64,000 nt of DNA, from positions 124,001-188,000 of the forward strand of contig NZ_VOSL01000054.1 in assembly GCF_007997005.1 (NCBI RefSeq), in the 5' to 3' direction. Origin of the DNA: Lujinxingia vulgaris (lineage in GTDB: Bacteria > Myxococcota_A > Bradymonadia > Bradymonadales > Bradymonadaceae). Below are positions 26,621-34,737 of this stretch, piece by piece. The position numbers and the translations under genes are program-made. Under the pieces are notes generated by a model. It was given only the letters and a program-made list of their open reading frames with translations, did no database searches and was not told the DNA's origin. The number at the start of each line of letters is the position of its first letter. Positions within the stretch are counted from its first letter, which is position 1.

Positions 26621-28441
26621 TTACGCCTGGAGCGCGGCCTGGGCCAGCTCCTCATACTCCGCCACGTCGCCTTCAAGATCGGCGATGGCAGCCCGCCAGA
26701 ACGTCGGATCGCCAAGGTCGCCACCGAGGTAGCGCTCGGCGAGCTCTTCGGAGGTCATCCGCCCGGAATCCAGCAGCAGATTGTCGATCTGATCGATGAA
26801 CCCTTCGCCCTCCTTCTTTGCCCGCGCGTACACCGCCCGCGAGAAGAGGAACCCGAAGGTGTAGGGGAAGTTGTAGAAAGGAAGCCCCGTCAAATAGAAG
26901 TGCAACTTCGAGGCCCAGAAGAGCGGATCGACCGAGTCTAAGCTCTCGCCGAAGTGCGTGGTGAAGATCGCCTCGGTCATCTCGCTGAGCTGCTCTTCGT
27001 TGAGCGGGCCCTCAGCGCGCGCGTCGTGCAGCGCCAGCTCCAGATCGTAGCGCGCCGGGATGTCCATCAAGAACGCCACCCCGCGTCCCAGACGCTGGTC
27101 GAGCAGCCCCAGGCGCTGGGAGGCATCGGCGCGGGCCAGCGCGCCCTGCTCCACGATCACCTCCAGCAGCGTGCTGGCCGTCTCGGCCACGCCCATCCCC
27201 AGATCGCGCTCGCTGGAGGGCAGGCCACGCATCACCCATCCGTGGTAGGCGTGCCCCAGCTCATGGGCCAGCGTGGTCACGCCGGTGGTCGACCCACCAA
27301 AGGTCATAAAGATGCGCGTCTGGCCGCTCACCGGCAGCCCGGAGCAGTAGCCGCCCTGCGCCTTTCCGGGGCGATCTTCGACCTCGACCCACTGGTCCCG
27401 CAGCGCCATCTTGCAGAAGTCGGCGATGCGTTCGGCAAAGCCTCCCACCTGGTCGACGATAAAGGTCTGGGCCTCCGGGTAGGTGAAGCGCGGCGCCTCA
27501 CCACCGACCGGCGCCATCAGGTCGTACCACTGCATCGCCTCCACGCCGAGTAGACGCTGCTTGGCTTTTAAGTAGCGGTGCAGCAGCGGCTGGGCGCCGC
27601 GGGCGGCTTCGAACATCGCTTCGATCGTGGCGCGCTCCACGCGGTTGGCGTTGAGCGAGAAGGTCAGACAGTCCTGACCGCGGCGGGTGTAGAGGGTCTG
27701 CTCCGCGCCAATGATCGAGCTGAGCGTCGCCGCGCAGACCGGCGCAAGCTCGCCCCAGGCCTTGCTGAGCCCTTCATGCGCTGCGCGCCGCACCTCGCGA
27801 TCGTGATGGTCGAGCAGGTTTTTCGCCTGCCCCACCGACATCACCTCGACTTCGCCATCGCGCTCGACCTCCACAGTCTGACGGGCGCTGATCTGGCGAT
27901 AGAGCATCCCCCAGGCATGCAGACCGTCGCGGTTGAGCTCCACCGCGAGATCTTCAAGCTCGGGATCAAGCGCCATATCGGCGTCGCGACGAAGCTCCTT
28001 GAGGTAGAGCTGCATATCTTCAAAACGCGCGTCGTTGAGCAGGCCGTCGAAGACCTCGTCGCGCAGTCCGCGGAACTTGCTCTTGAGCGCGACCGACAAC
28101 TTCCCGTTGGCCGTGCTCACGCCCGTAAGCTGCGCCGGCAGGCGCAGCGCCACCGGATCATCGGCGTGCGCCGACGCCATCCCGCTGGAAAAACAGAAGG
28201 CCTGAGAGAGGCGGTCATGCATCTCGAAGAGCCCGTTGAAGAACGCGCGCCACCCGGCCACAACCTCCTCGTCCAGCGGGGCGGTCTCGGGAAGCGAGAG
28301 CGCGTCGAGCGTCGACTCCAACTCCTTCACACGGGCATCCAGCCAGCGCAGCTCCGCCTGGAAGGTCTTTGACGTGGGCCCGCCGGAGAACACGCTCTCC
28401 ATATCCCAGGTGGGGTCGGTGGTTGGAAAGGGACGCGACAT
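26621..28441 (-). CDS. pepF: M3-family oligoendopeptidase (PepF-like)
   Basis: The 606-residue protein has the zinc-binding active site HELGHAYHGW with downstream AETASTLLE, the M3B oligopeptidase signature, and the usual all-helical length. It should cut short peptides in the cytoplasm. GAGGAG precedes the ATG at 28441. It is the first gene of the operon: the FAD reductase follows after 12 bases, then the lipoprotein, two membrane proteins and the parvulin lipoprotein. Its promoter lies in the 232-base gap shared with the divergent helicase cassette. Confidence 0.93.
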   Translation of the reverse strand: MSRPFPTTDPTWDMESVFSGGPTSKTFQAELRWLDARVKELESTLDALSLPETAPLDEEVVAGWRAFFNGLFEMHDRLSQAFCFSSGMASAHADDPVALRLPAQLTGVSTANGKLSVALKSKFRGLRDEVFDGLLNDARFEDMQLYLKELRRDADMALDPELEDLAVELNRDGLHAWGMLYRQISARQTVEVERDGEVEVMSVGQAKNLLDHHDREVRRAAHEGLSKAWGELAPVCAATLSSIIGAEQTLYTRRGQDCLTFSLNANRVERATIEAMFEAARGAQPLLHRYLKAKQRLLGVEAMQWYDLMAPVGGEAPRFTYPEAQTFIVDQVGGFAERIADFCKMALRDQWVEVEDRPGKAQGGYCSGLPVSGQTRIFMTFGGSTTGVTTLAHELGHAYHGWVMRGLPSSERDLGMGVAETASTLLEVIVEQGALARADASQRLGLLDQRLGRGVAFLMDIPARYDLELALHDARAEGPLNEEQLSEMTEAIFTTHFGESLDSVDPLFWASKLHFYLTGLPFYNFPYTFGFLFSRAVYARAKKEGEGFIDQIDNLLLDSGRMTSEELAERYLGGDLGDPTFWRAAIADLEGDVAEYEELAQAALQA

Positions 28442-28673
28442 GGGGGCTCCTCTTTGGCGATAGCTCGAATGAAAACGCCGATCCGACGCACCTCAGATGA
28501 GCGTCGTTTCGGCACAGGATGATTGGCCGGGCAAACATAGTACTGCCACCGCGTTGAAACAATGGCCCTCGGTGCCAGGTTCTCCCGACCCGCTCGCGGG
28601 ACGTTGACGCGGCGCGCTTCCATCTTCTAAACCTCCCTGTGGACTGCACATTTCCTCAGCCCCCGACACCACC

Positions 28674-29576
28674 ATGACCAAGCCTGCCGAAGTCTCCAGC
28701 CCCGAGCGGGAGCTGGCCGCCCGCGTTGACGCCCTCAAAAAGGAAGTTCAGGTGGCGATGCGCGATCTTAACCGCGCACGCAGCGCGCTGGAGTCGATGA
28801 CTCGCGCGGGCACCTTTGCCTCCGACGCCGCGAAAGTCGCCGAGGCCCTGCGTGACCTGCGTCGCTCCTCCCTCGACGCGCTGGGGCTCGAAGATGAGCG
28901 CATCGCGCTGGTAGGCGAGCTCGATGCGCACTTTGATCGCGAAAAAACCCGCGCACGGATGCAACTTCTCGGCGAGCTCGACCGCGCCCTTCGCGCCGAA
29001 GGTGGCCGCCTGGAACACCTTGGCGACCAGCCTTTGACCCTGGGCGTCGGACCGCTGACGCTGACCATCGATCTGCTCGCCAGACGCGCCACCTTAAGCT
29101 ACGCCCGCGAGGAGCTCGCCGAGGTCGACGCCGACGCCCCGACCCTCCTCAAAGCCCTCAATGAGGCCCGCGCCTCCATTCAGGATCGCGCGCTGGAGAG
29201 CGATCTCTTCTTTGAGCAGCTTGAGCGCGCCTACCGCGTTCAGCTGGCAATGACGGGGCTTCCCGATGGCGAACGCGTCGATCTGGTGGACCTGCTCGTG
29301 CCGCTCTCGCTCGTCGATGCCGACAGCGGCGCGCGACGCAAGAAGGGTCTCGACGCGCTCAAACCCTGGCCTCGCTACCTGCTGGCGTACCAGCTGCAAC
29401 GGTTGCGGCGCGACGGGCTGCTTGAGCGCCAGGGGCGTCGCCTCGATCTGGGCACGGCCACCGGCGGTTCGACAAAAAATAAACAAGATGTGCTTTTTGT
29501 CCCTGGACCCGGCACAGATGGGCAGTATTACTTATCGCTCCGTTTCCAATCCGTACCGGGAACTCCTGGCAGCTGA
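28674..29576 (+). CDS. Unknown coiled-coil protein opening the ATPase-helicase cassette
   Basis: A 300-residue protein I do not recognise. Residues about 10-110 are strongly helical with heptad-like charge patterns (VDALKKEVQVAMRDLNRARSAL). The middle has a beta-rich piece (LTLGVGPLTLTIDLLARRATL). Near residues 240-265, YLLAYQLQRLRRDGLLERQ resembles the recognition region of a winged helix, followed by strands (DVLFVPGPG, YYLSLRF). I infer a DNA- or partner-binding subunit for the ATPases downstream. It lies 120 bases before the first ATPase gene on the same strand. No good ribosome-binding site was seen. Confidence 0.72.
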   Translation: MTKPAEVSSPERELAARVDALKKEVQVAMRDLNRARSALESMTRAGTFASDAAKVAEALRDLRRSSLDALGLEDERIALVGELDAHFDREKTRARMQLLGELDRALRAEGGRLEHLGDQPLTLGVGPLTLTIDLLARRATLSYAREELAEVDADAPTLLKALNEARASIQDRALESDLFFEQLERAYRVQLAMTGLPDGERVDLVDLLVPLSLVDADSGARRKKGLDALKPWPRYLLAYQLQRLRRDGLLERQGRRLDLGTATGGSTKNKQDVLFVPGPGTDGQYYLSLRFQSVPGTPGS

Positions 29577-29696
29577 CGTCGACGTCGGGCGCGCACTCAC
29601 GCACATGTGCGCCTCAGGTTTTGACCGATGCGCTCGTGTGCGCCTGACCGACTCCCGCGCGATGCTCGCGCGTTCTGCACCCCCACGGATCGACCC

Positions 29697-31019
29697 ATGA
29701 GACCTTCCCAACCCAACGCCGCTATCGAAGACGCCCTGGTGGCGCGCCACATCCTTCAACGCCTCGGCGAGGGTGGGCAGCCACCTCAGCACGGCGTGCG
29801 CCGCATCAACGTAGGCAACGAGAGCTACCTCAAGGTGCTCGAGCATGAGTACTTCGACTACCACCTGCGCTTTGGAGCGAGTTTTAAGCTGGTGCAGGGC
29901 TACTTTGGCGGCGGCAAGACCCACTTCCTTTACTGCGTGCGCGAGCTGGCGTGGGATCGTGGGTTTGCCACCGCGGTCGTGGAGCTTTCGCCCAACGAAT
30001 GCCCCTACGACGACAGCTTCAAGGTCTACCAGGCGGTCGTGCGGCGCATCGGCCAGCGCCCGCGCACCGCGCTGGGCTCGCCGAGCTACGGCCTGCCCGA
30101 TCTATTGCGCAACCTGATGGACGATCGCGTCGACGCCGCGCTGCAGACACCCTCAGTGCCCGACGTCGACGCCGCCCGCGAGGCGGTCCTGGGGTGGTTG
30201 CGTACCACCGTGGCGCGCGCAGCCTGCGAGAGTCACTCCTACCGTCGCGCCATCGTGGAGTTCGCCGCCGCCTTCCTCGAAGGGCGTTTTGAAGACGAAC
30301 AGCGCCTGGAGGCCTGGCTCACTGGCGAGTCGATCCCGGCAAGTGAGCTGCGGGAGCTGGGTGTGTATGAGGATATCGGCAAGAGTAACGGCTTTATCAT
30401 GTTGCGCTGCCTCACCCAGATGATCGTGGGCCTGGAGCTTCCCGGCACCGTGCTCCTCTTCGACGAGGTGGACCGCAACCTCTCGGTGAGCGTCAAACGC
30501 AGCCAGATCATCGGCGACAACCTCCGCCAGGTCATCGATCTCTGCGGTCGTCATCAACTCCCCAACACCCTTTTTATGTACGCGGTTCCCCCGGAGTTTA
30601 TGCGCAACGTGGTGCCGGATTACCCGGCGCTCTACCAGCGCTTAAAGAGCCCGGTTCCGCTCAGCGTGCGGAGCCCTCAGGCGGTGCTCATTGATCTGGA
30701 GCGTCTTGATCTGGAGCCGGCCGAGCTCCTCTCCACGCTCGGCGACAAGCTGGTCGGTGTGTTCGAGTCGGCGCGCGATTGCACCTTCGATCGCACCCTG
30801 CAGTCCGCGAACGCCCGCGCGCTGGCCAACGCCTGCGTCTACAGCTACTTCGAGGTCAACCACCGCCGCCTCTTCGTCAAAACCTGGGTTGATTTTCTGC
30901 ATCGCCAGCTCGTCGACGGTGAGCTGGAGCTTGACCCCAACGCGGCCACCGACCTTGTGCTCTCGGGCTACGACGCGCTCGCACAGACCCCGGCCCAGGA
31001 CGACTTCTCCGACTTCTAA
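29697..31019 (+). CDS. BrxD/DUF2791-like P-loop ATPase (cassette ATPase 1)
   Basis: From ATG 29697 (open frame extends to 29628) the product has 440 residues. Walker A is GYFGGGKT at 68-75 and Walker B is LLFDEVD at 253-259. The layout (GYFGGGKTHFL, then long helical insertion, then LLFDEVDR, then HQLPNTLFMYAVPPEFM) resembles the BREX ATP-binding proteins of the BrxD/DUF2791 type. By analogy it is a DNA-linked STAND/AAA-type ATPase. The next ATPase gene starts 30 bases downstream and the helicase follows, so all are in one transcript. Assignment to BrxD is by pattern and needs profile confirmation. Confidence 0.78.
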   Translation: MRPSQPNAAIEDALVARHILQRLGEGGQPPQHGVRRINVGNESYLKVLEHEYFDYHLRFGASFKLVQGYFGGGKTHFLYCVRELAWDRGFATAVVELSPNECPYDDSFKVYQAVVRRIGQRPRTALGSPSYGLPDLLRNLMDDRVDAALQTPSVPDVDAAREAVLGWLRTTVARAACESHSYRRAIVEFAAAFLEGRFEDEQRLEAWLTGESIPASELRELGVYEDIGKSNGFIMLRCLTQMIVGLELPGTVLLFDEVDRNLSVSVKRSQIIGDNLRQVIDLCGRHQLPNTLFMYAVPPEFMRNVVPDYPALYQRLKSPVPLSVRSPQAVLIDLERLDLEPAELLSTLGDKLVGVFESARDCTFDRTLQSANARALANACVYSYFEVNHRRLFVKTWVDFLHRQLVDGELELDPNAATDLVLSGYDALAQTPAQDDFSDF

Positions 31020-31049
31020 CTCCATCGCGCTGTCCCCACAGGTGACGCC

Positions 31050-32570
31050 ATGATCGCTGAAGCAGAAGAAGTCGAACATCCCGTCCACGGCAGCGGCCGC
31101 CTGGTCGGCCTGCGCCGCAACGGCCGGCTGGCGCTGGTCCACTTTGAAACCCTGCCGCTGCCGACGCTAGTGCCCACCCGCGAGCTGCGGCGGCCTGGCG
31201 AGCGCGCGCCGCACCCCTCATCGAGTGCCAACACATCGACGGATATTGACGCCCCCCCGGGCGACGATGCTCCCGGGCCCCTGCCAACGACGCTGCAACG
31301 CTACGCCCTGGAGCCCACCCAGGCGGATATGGCCCTGGAGGCGATGCGCCTTGGCGTGGTGCCCGCGCAGGGGATTGAGGCGTTTACCGTCGCTCGCGAC
31401 GCGGCCTTCGCCAGCCTCAACGCCGCGCTGGTGGAAGCCTCCGGGCGAGGAGCGCTGCGCGTCATTGAGGGAGATTACGGCGCCGGGAAGACCCACATGC
31501 TGGAGTGGCTGGGCACCCGCGCGCTCTCCGAGAACTTCATCATCGCCCGGGTGACGCTGGACGCTGACGAGACCTCTCCGGCACACCCCCAGCGGGTCTA
31601 CCGCGCGATGATGCACACCCTGCGCTATCCCGACCGCCCCGATGAGGTCGGTCTGGGGCTTGCTCCCCTTCTGGAGCGTGCGATCATCTCCGACGGCGCC
31701 CGCGAGATCTTTGCGGTCGGAGAGCGCGGTCACGGCACCCACCTCTACCTGAGCGCGGCGCTCACCTGGCTCGACGCCCTCAACGCCCCGGCACTCACCG
31801 TTGAGCCCGACCTCAACTCCTGGCGTCGCGCCGTGCTCGACTGGCTGGAGGGGCATCGCACCCAATCGAACCTCGGCCTCAACGAAGAGCTCAGCTCTGC
31901 CCCCGGGTCCCACCCCTGGCTCTACAGCCTCAAAGACTACCGCCCATGGGCGCGCATCTACGCATTTATCTTAAGTGGTCTGGCCACCCTGGCCCGCGAG
32001 TGCGGCTACAGCGGACTGATGGTGATGGTCGATGAGGCGGAGCGCTTCGCGCTGCTCTCCCGCGAGAACCGCGAACACGCCGCGGCCACCCTGCGCGCCT
32101 TGAGCAGCGCGGCCCTTGGCGATGCGCTCACTCCTCACCCCTCCGACGCCACCCTCGAGTTGGGTGGCGTCGGCAGGCTGCGCGAGCTCCCCTGCCGCTT
32201 TGAGCCAGCCTCGGGACTGGGCGTGGTCATGGCGCTCACCCCCAGCTACGACGACGACCCTCTCCTCCAGGGCCTCTTTCCCCCCGAGGCGCGCATCGAA
32301 CTCGCGCGCCCTCTGCCCTCGGATTACGCCGAATTGGCCCGCCGCGTCAGCGCGTTTTACGCCGAAGCCCGAAACGGCCTGCCGCTGCGCCCGCAGCAAA
32401 TCGACGCCATCGCCCAGACTATCGAGCGCCTCAGCGCCCGAGGCACGCTGGGGTCGATGCGTCAGGTGATGAAGACCCTCGTGGAGCTCCTCGACGTCCA
32501 CCGTCACTTCCCTGAGCGCGCCGCTGGTGTCGTCGATAACCTCGCCCGCGTCAGCCACTTCGACATCTAG
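31050..32570 (+). CDS. Second BrxD-like P-loop ATPase with N-terminal SH3/tudor-like domain (cassette ATPase 2)
   Basis: The 506-residue product begins with VEHPVHGSGRLVGL and LALVHFE (residues 8-33), the H-P-x-x-G-x-G pattern of the small barrel found at the end of UvrD/PcrA-type helicases and in CarD-like proteins. A Pro/Ser-rich linker follows. Walker A is GDYGAGKT at 141-148 and Walker B LMVMVDEAER ends near residue 332. The overall ATPase plan matches ATPase 1 and BrxD. AGGTGA precedes the ATG. It is 30 bases after ATPase 1 and only five bases before the helicase gene, pointing to one complex. Confidence 0.78.
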   Translation: MIAEAEEVEHPVHGSGRLVGLRRNGRLALVHFETLPLPTLVPTRELRRPGERAPHPSSSANTSTDIDAPPGDDAPGPLPTTLQRYALEPTQADMALEAMRLGVVPAQGIEAFTVARDAAFASLNAALVEASGRGALRVIEGDYGAGKTHMLEWLGTRALSENFIIARVTLDADETSPAHPQRVYRAMMHTLRYPDRPDEVGLGLAPLLERAIISDGAREIFAVGERGHGTHLYLSAALTWLDALNAPALTVEPDLNSWRRAVLDWLEGHRTQSNLGLNEELSSAPGSHPWLYSLKDYRPWARIYAFILSGLATLARECGYSGLMVMVDEAERFALLSRENREHAAATLRALSSAALGDALTPHPSDATLELGGVGRLRELPCRFEPASGLGVVMALTPSYDDDPLLQGLFPPEARIELARPLPSDYAELARRVSAFYAEARNGLPLRPQQIDAIAQTIERLSARGTLGSMRQVMKTLVELLDVHRHFPERAAGVVDNLARVSHFDI

Positions 32571-32575
32571 AGCTT

Positions 32576-34642
32576 ATGACCTCATCCGCCGACACGCTCG
32601 ACGAGCTTCGCGCCGCGCGCGAAGCGCTGCGCCACACCTGGCATGCCTTTTACGCGCGTTTTGGGAACCTGCGCGAAGCCCAGCGCCTTGCCGTCGCTCC
32701 GGTGGTTGCCGGACGCGACACCCTGGTGGGTGCCCCCACCGCCTCGGGTAAAACCGAAGCCTTAATGGCCCCCCTGGCGCAGCGTCTTCTGAGTCGTCGT
32801 GATGCCCCCACCGGGCAGGCACGTCTGCTGGTAATCAGCCCCACCCGCGCCCTCTGCAACGACCTGCATCGACGCATTGAGCCCCCCCTTCGCCAGTGCA
32901 AACTCAAGGTCGGCGTGCGCACCGGCGATCACAGCCTCAACATCACCCGCGACGCCCCGCCGGTGGTGATCACCACCCCGGAGTCCCTCGACTCGATGCT
33001 CTCGCGCTGGCCCGCCTCTCTGCGCTCGGTCGAAGCGCTTCTCCTCGACGAGATTCACCTCCTCGACGGCAGCGCCCGCGGCGATCAGCTGCGCGTGCTC
33101 CTGGAGCGCCTGGAGCGCATCTGCCATACCCGACCTCAGCGCTGCGCGGCGTCGGCAACGCTCCCTCACGCCGACGAGATCGCCCGGCGCTACCTTCACG
33201 ATCCGGAGCTGATCCTTGTGGGCAGCGCCGGCCGCGGCCTCGACGCGCGTCTGGTGCACACGCCGGAGCTCGCCGACGCGGCCACCGACATCGCCGAGAC
33301 CTTCCTCTCGGGGGAGTCGCGCAAGATCCTCGTCTTTGCCAACGCGCGCGCTCAGGTCGAGACGCTGGTGGCCTGCCTCTCGGCCCACCCGCGCCTGGCC
33401 GGTCGCATCTTCGCCCACCACGGCTCGCTCTCGCGCTCGGTGCGCCTGCGCACCGAGCGCCGCTTCCTCGACGCGCCGGCGGCCATCTGCGTGGCCACGA
33501 TGACCCTGGAGCTGGGCATCGACATCGGCGACGTCGACCGCGTGGTGCTTGTCGGACCACCTCCCAACGTCGGCGCGCTGGTGCAACGCGTGGGGCGCGC
33601 CAACCGCCGCGGCTCGGTGGCCCACGTGACCTGCCTGGCCTCCGACGACTTCGAGGCCTTGCGCCTGGAGCACCTGCTGGTCTGTGCCGACGAGGGACGC
33701 CTCTTTGAAGATCCCGTCCCCTTCCGCCCCTCGGTGCTCGCGCAGCAGGCCATCTCGTTGCTCTTTCAGAGCCGTCATAAATGGATCGGCGCCGAGGTTC
33801 TGCACCAGCGTCTGCCCGAGGCGATCCGATCGACCTACTCGCCACACGATCTTCTCGATCTTCTCCAGGCGATGTGTGAGGCCGGCTACCTCACCCCCCT
33901 CAATGGCCAGCGCTTTGCCGCCGGCGATCGCGCGCTGAAGATGTACGAGCACGGTCTGATGCACGCCAACATCGACGATACCCCCGAGATCGAGGTCTTC
34001 GACGAGACCACCGGCGAACTTCTCGGGCGCGTGGCGCTAAGCCGAAAACAACGCGAATCCCTGGGGGACGGTCAGGAGCTCGGCCTCTCCCTTGCCGGCC
34101 GCCGCCGCGAGGTGGTGCGCATCACCCAGGATCAGGTCTTCGTCGACAGCGCCCAGGGCGAGGCACCCAGCGCCTTCTTTGCGCGCCAGGCGCCTCGTTA
34201 TGCATTTGAGCTGGCCCGCGACCTGGCAGCCTTCCTGGGCATCGGCCACCACGAGCTACGCGTCGAGCGCTGGACCAGAGGCGCGCGCCTCGGCCACTTT
34301 CTGGGCACCCGCTGGGGACTCCTGCTCGATGGCATCCTGCGCGAGCGCGGCCTGGCCACTCGCCCCGGAAACGCCTTCTTCCACATCCTCAAACGCGATC
34401 CCGAGCTCAAAGACGGCCTCGACGACGCCGAACGCATCGAGCGCGACGCCCGCGCCTTTATCGCGCGCGAGAGCGAGCGCCTGGCCCGACGCCTCGACAT
34501 CGGCCCCTTCTACGACGGGCTCCCCTCCAACCTGCTTCGCTCCTGGCTCGACGAGGCGCTGGCCCCCGCCGACTTCGCCCTTCACCTGGCCCAATGCGAA
34601 TGGATCGAAGGCCCTATCTTCCCGCTTCCGCCTGAGGACTAG
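32576..34642 (+). CDS. Lhr-like superfamily 2 DEAD/DEAH helicase (cassette helicase)
   Basis: The 688-residue protein has all SF2 motifs: GAPTASGKT (52-60), SPTRALC, TTPESLD, DEIH (158-161), SAT (193-195), VFANARAQVE, LELGIDIGDVD and QRVGRANRR (337-345). The spacing and the PPPNVGALVQRVGRANRRG segment are those of Lhr-type helicases, but the protein is much shorter than full-length Lhr, like the BrxHI helicase of BREX. The C-terminal 340 residues contain a winged-helix-like part and a probable Lhr core domain. It starts five bases after ATPase 2. Confidence 0.85.
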   Translation: MTSSADTLDELRAAREALRHTWHAFYARFGNLREAQRLAVAPVVAGRDTLVGAPTASGKTEALMAPLAQRLLSRRDAPTGQARLLVISPTRALCNDLHRRIEPPLRQCKLKVGVRTGDHSLNITRDAPPVVITTPESLDSMLSRWPASLRSVEALLLDEIHLLDGSARGDQLRVLLERLERICHTRPQRCAASATLPHADEIARRYLHDPELILVGSAGRGLDARLVHTPELADAATDIAETFLSGESRKILVFANARAQVETLVACLSAHPRLAGRIFAHHGSLSRSVRLRTERRFLDAPAAICVATMTLELGIDIGDVDRVVLVGPPPNVGALVQRVGRANRRGSVAHVTCLASDDFEALRLEHLLVCADEGRLFEDPVPFRPSVLAQQAISLLFQSRHKWIGAEVLHQRLPEAIRSTYSPHDLLDLLQAMCEAGYLTPLNGQRFAAGDRALKMYEHGLMHANIDDTPEIEVFDETTGELLGRVALSRKQRESLGDGQELGLSLAGRRREVVRITQDQVFVDSAQGEAPSAFFARQAPRYAFELARDLAAFLGIGHHELRVERWTRGARLGHFLGTRWGLLLDGILRERGLATRPGNAFFHILKRDPELKDGLDDAERIERDARAFIARESERLARRLDIGPFYDGLPSNLLRSWLDEALAPADFALHLAQCEWIEGPIFPLPPED

Positions 34643-34737
34643 GTGCCCACGCCCATTGGCGTCTCCCTCCCGGGTGCGTAGGGTGGATCGCGTCGCGGGA
34701 CTCATTGTTTTTCCCTCACTTCTCTTCAGGGCGCGCT

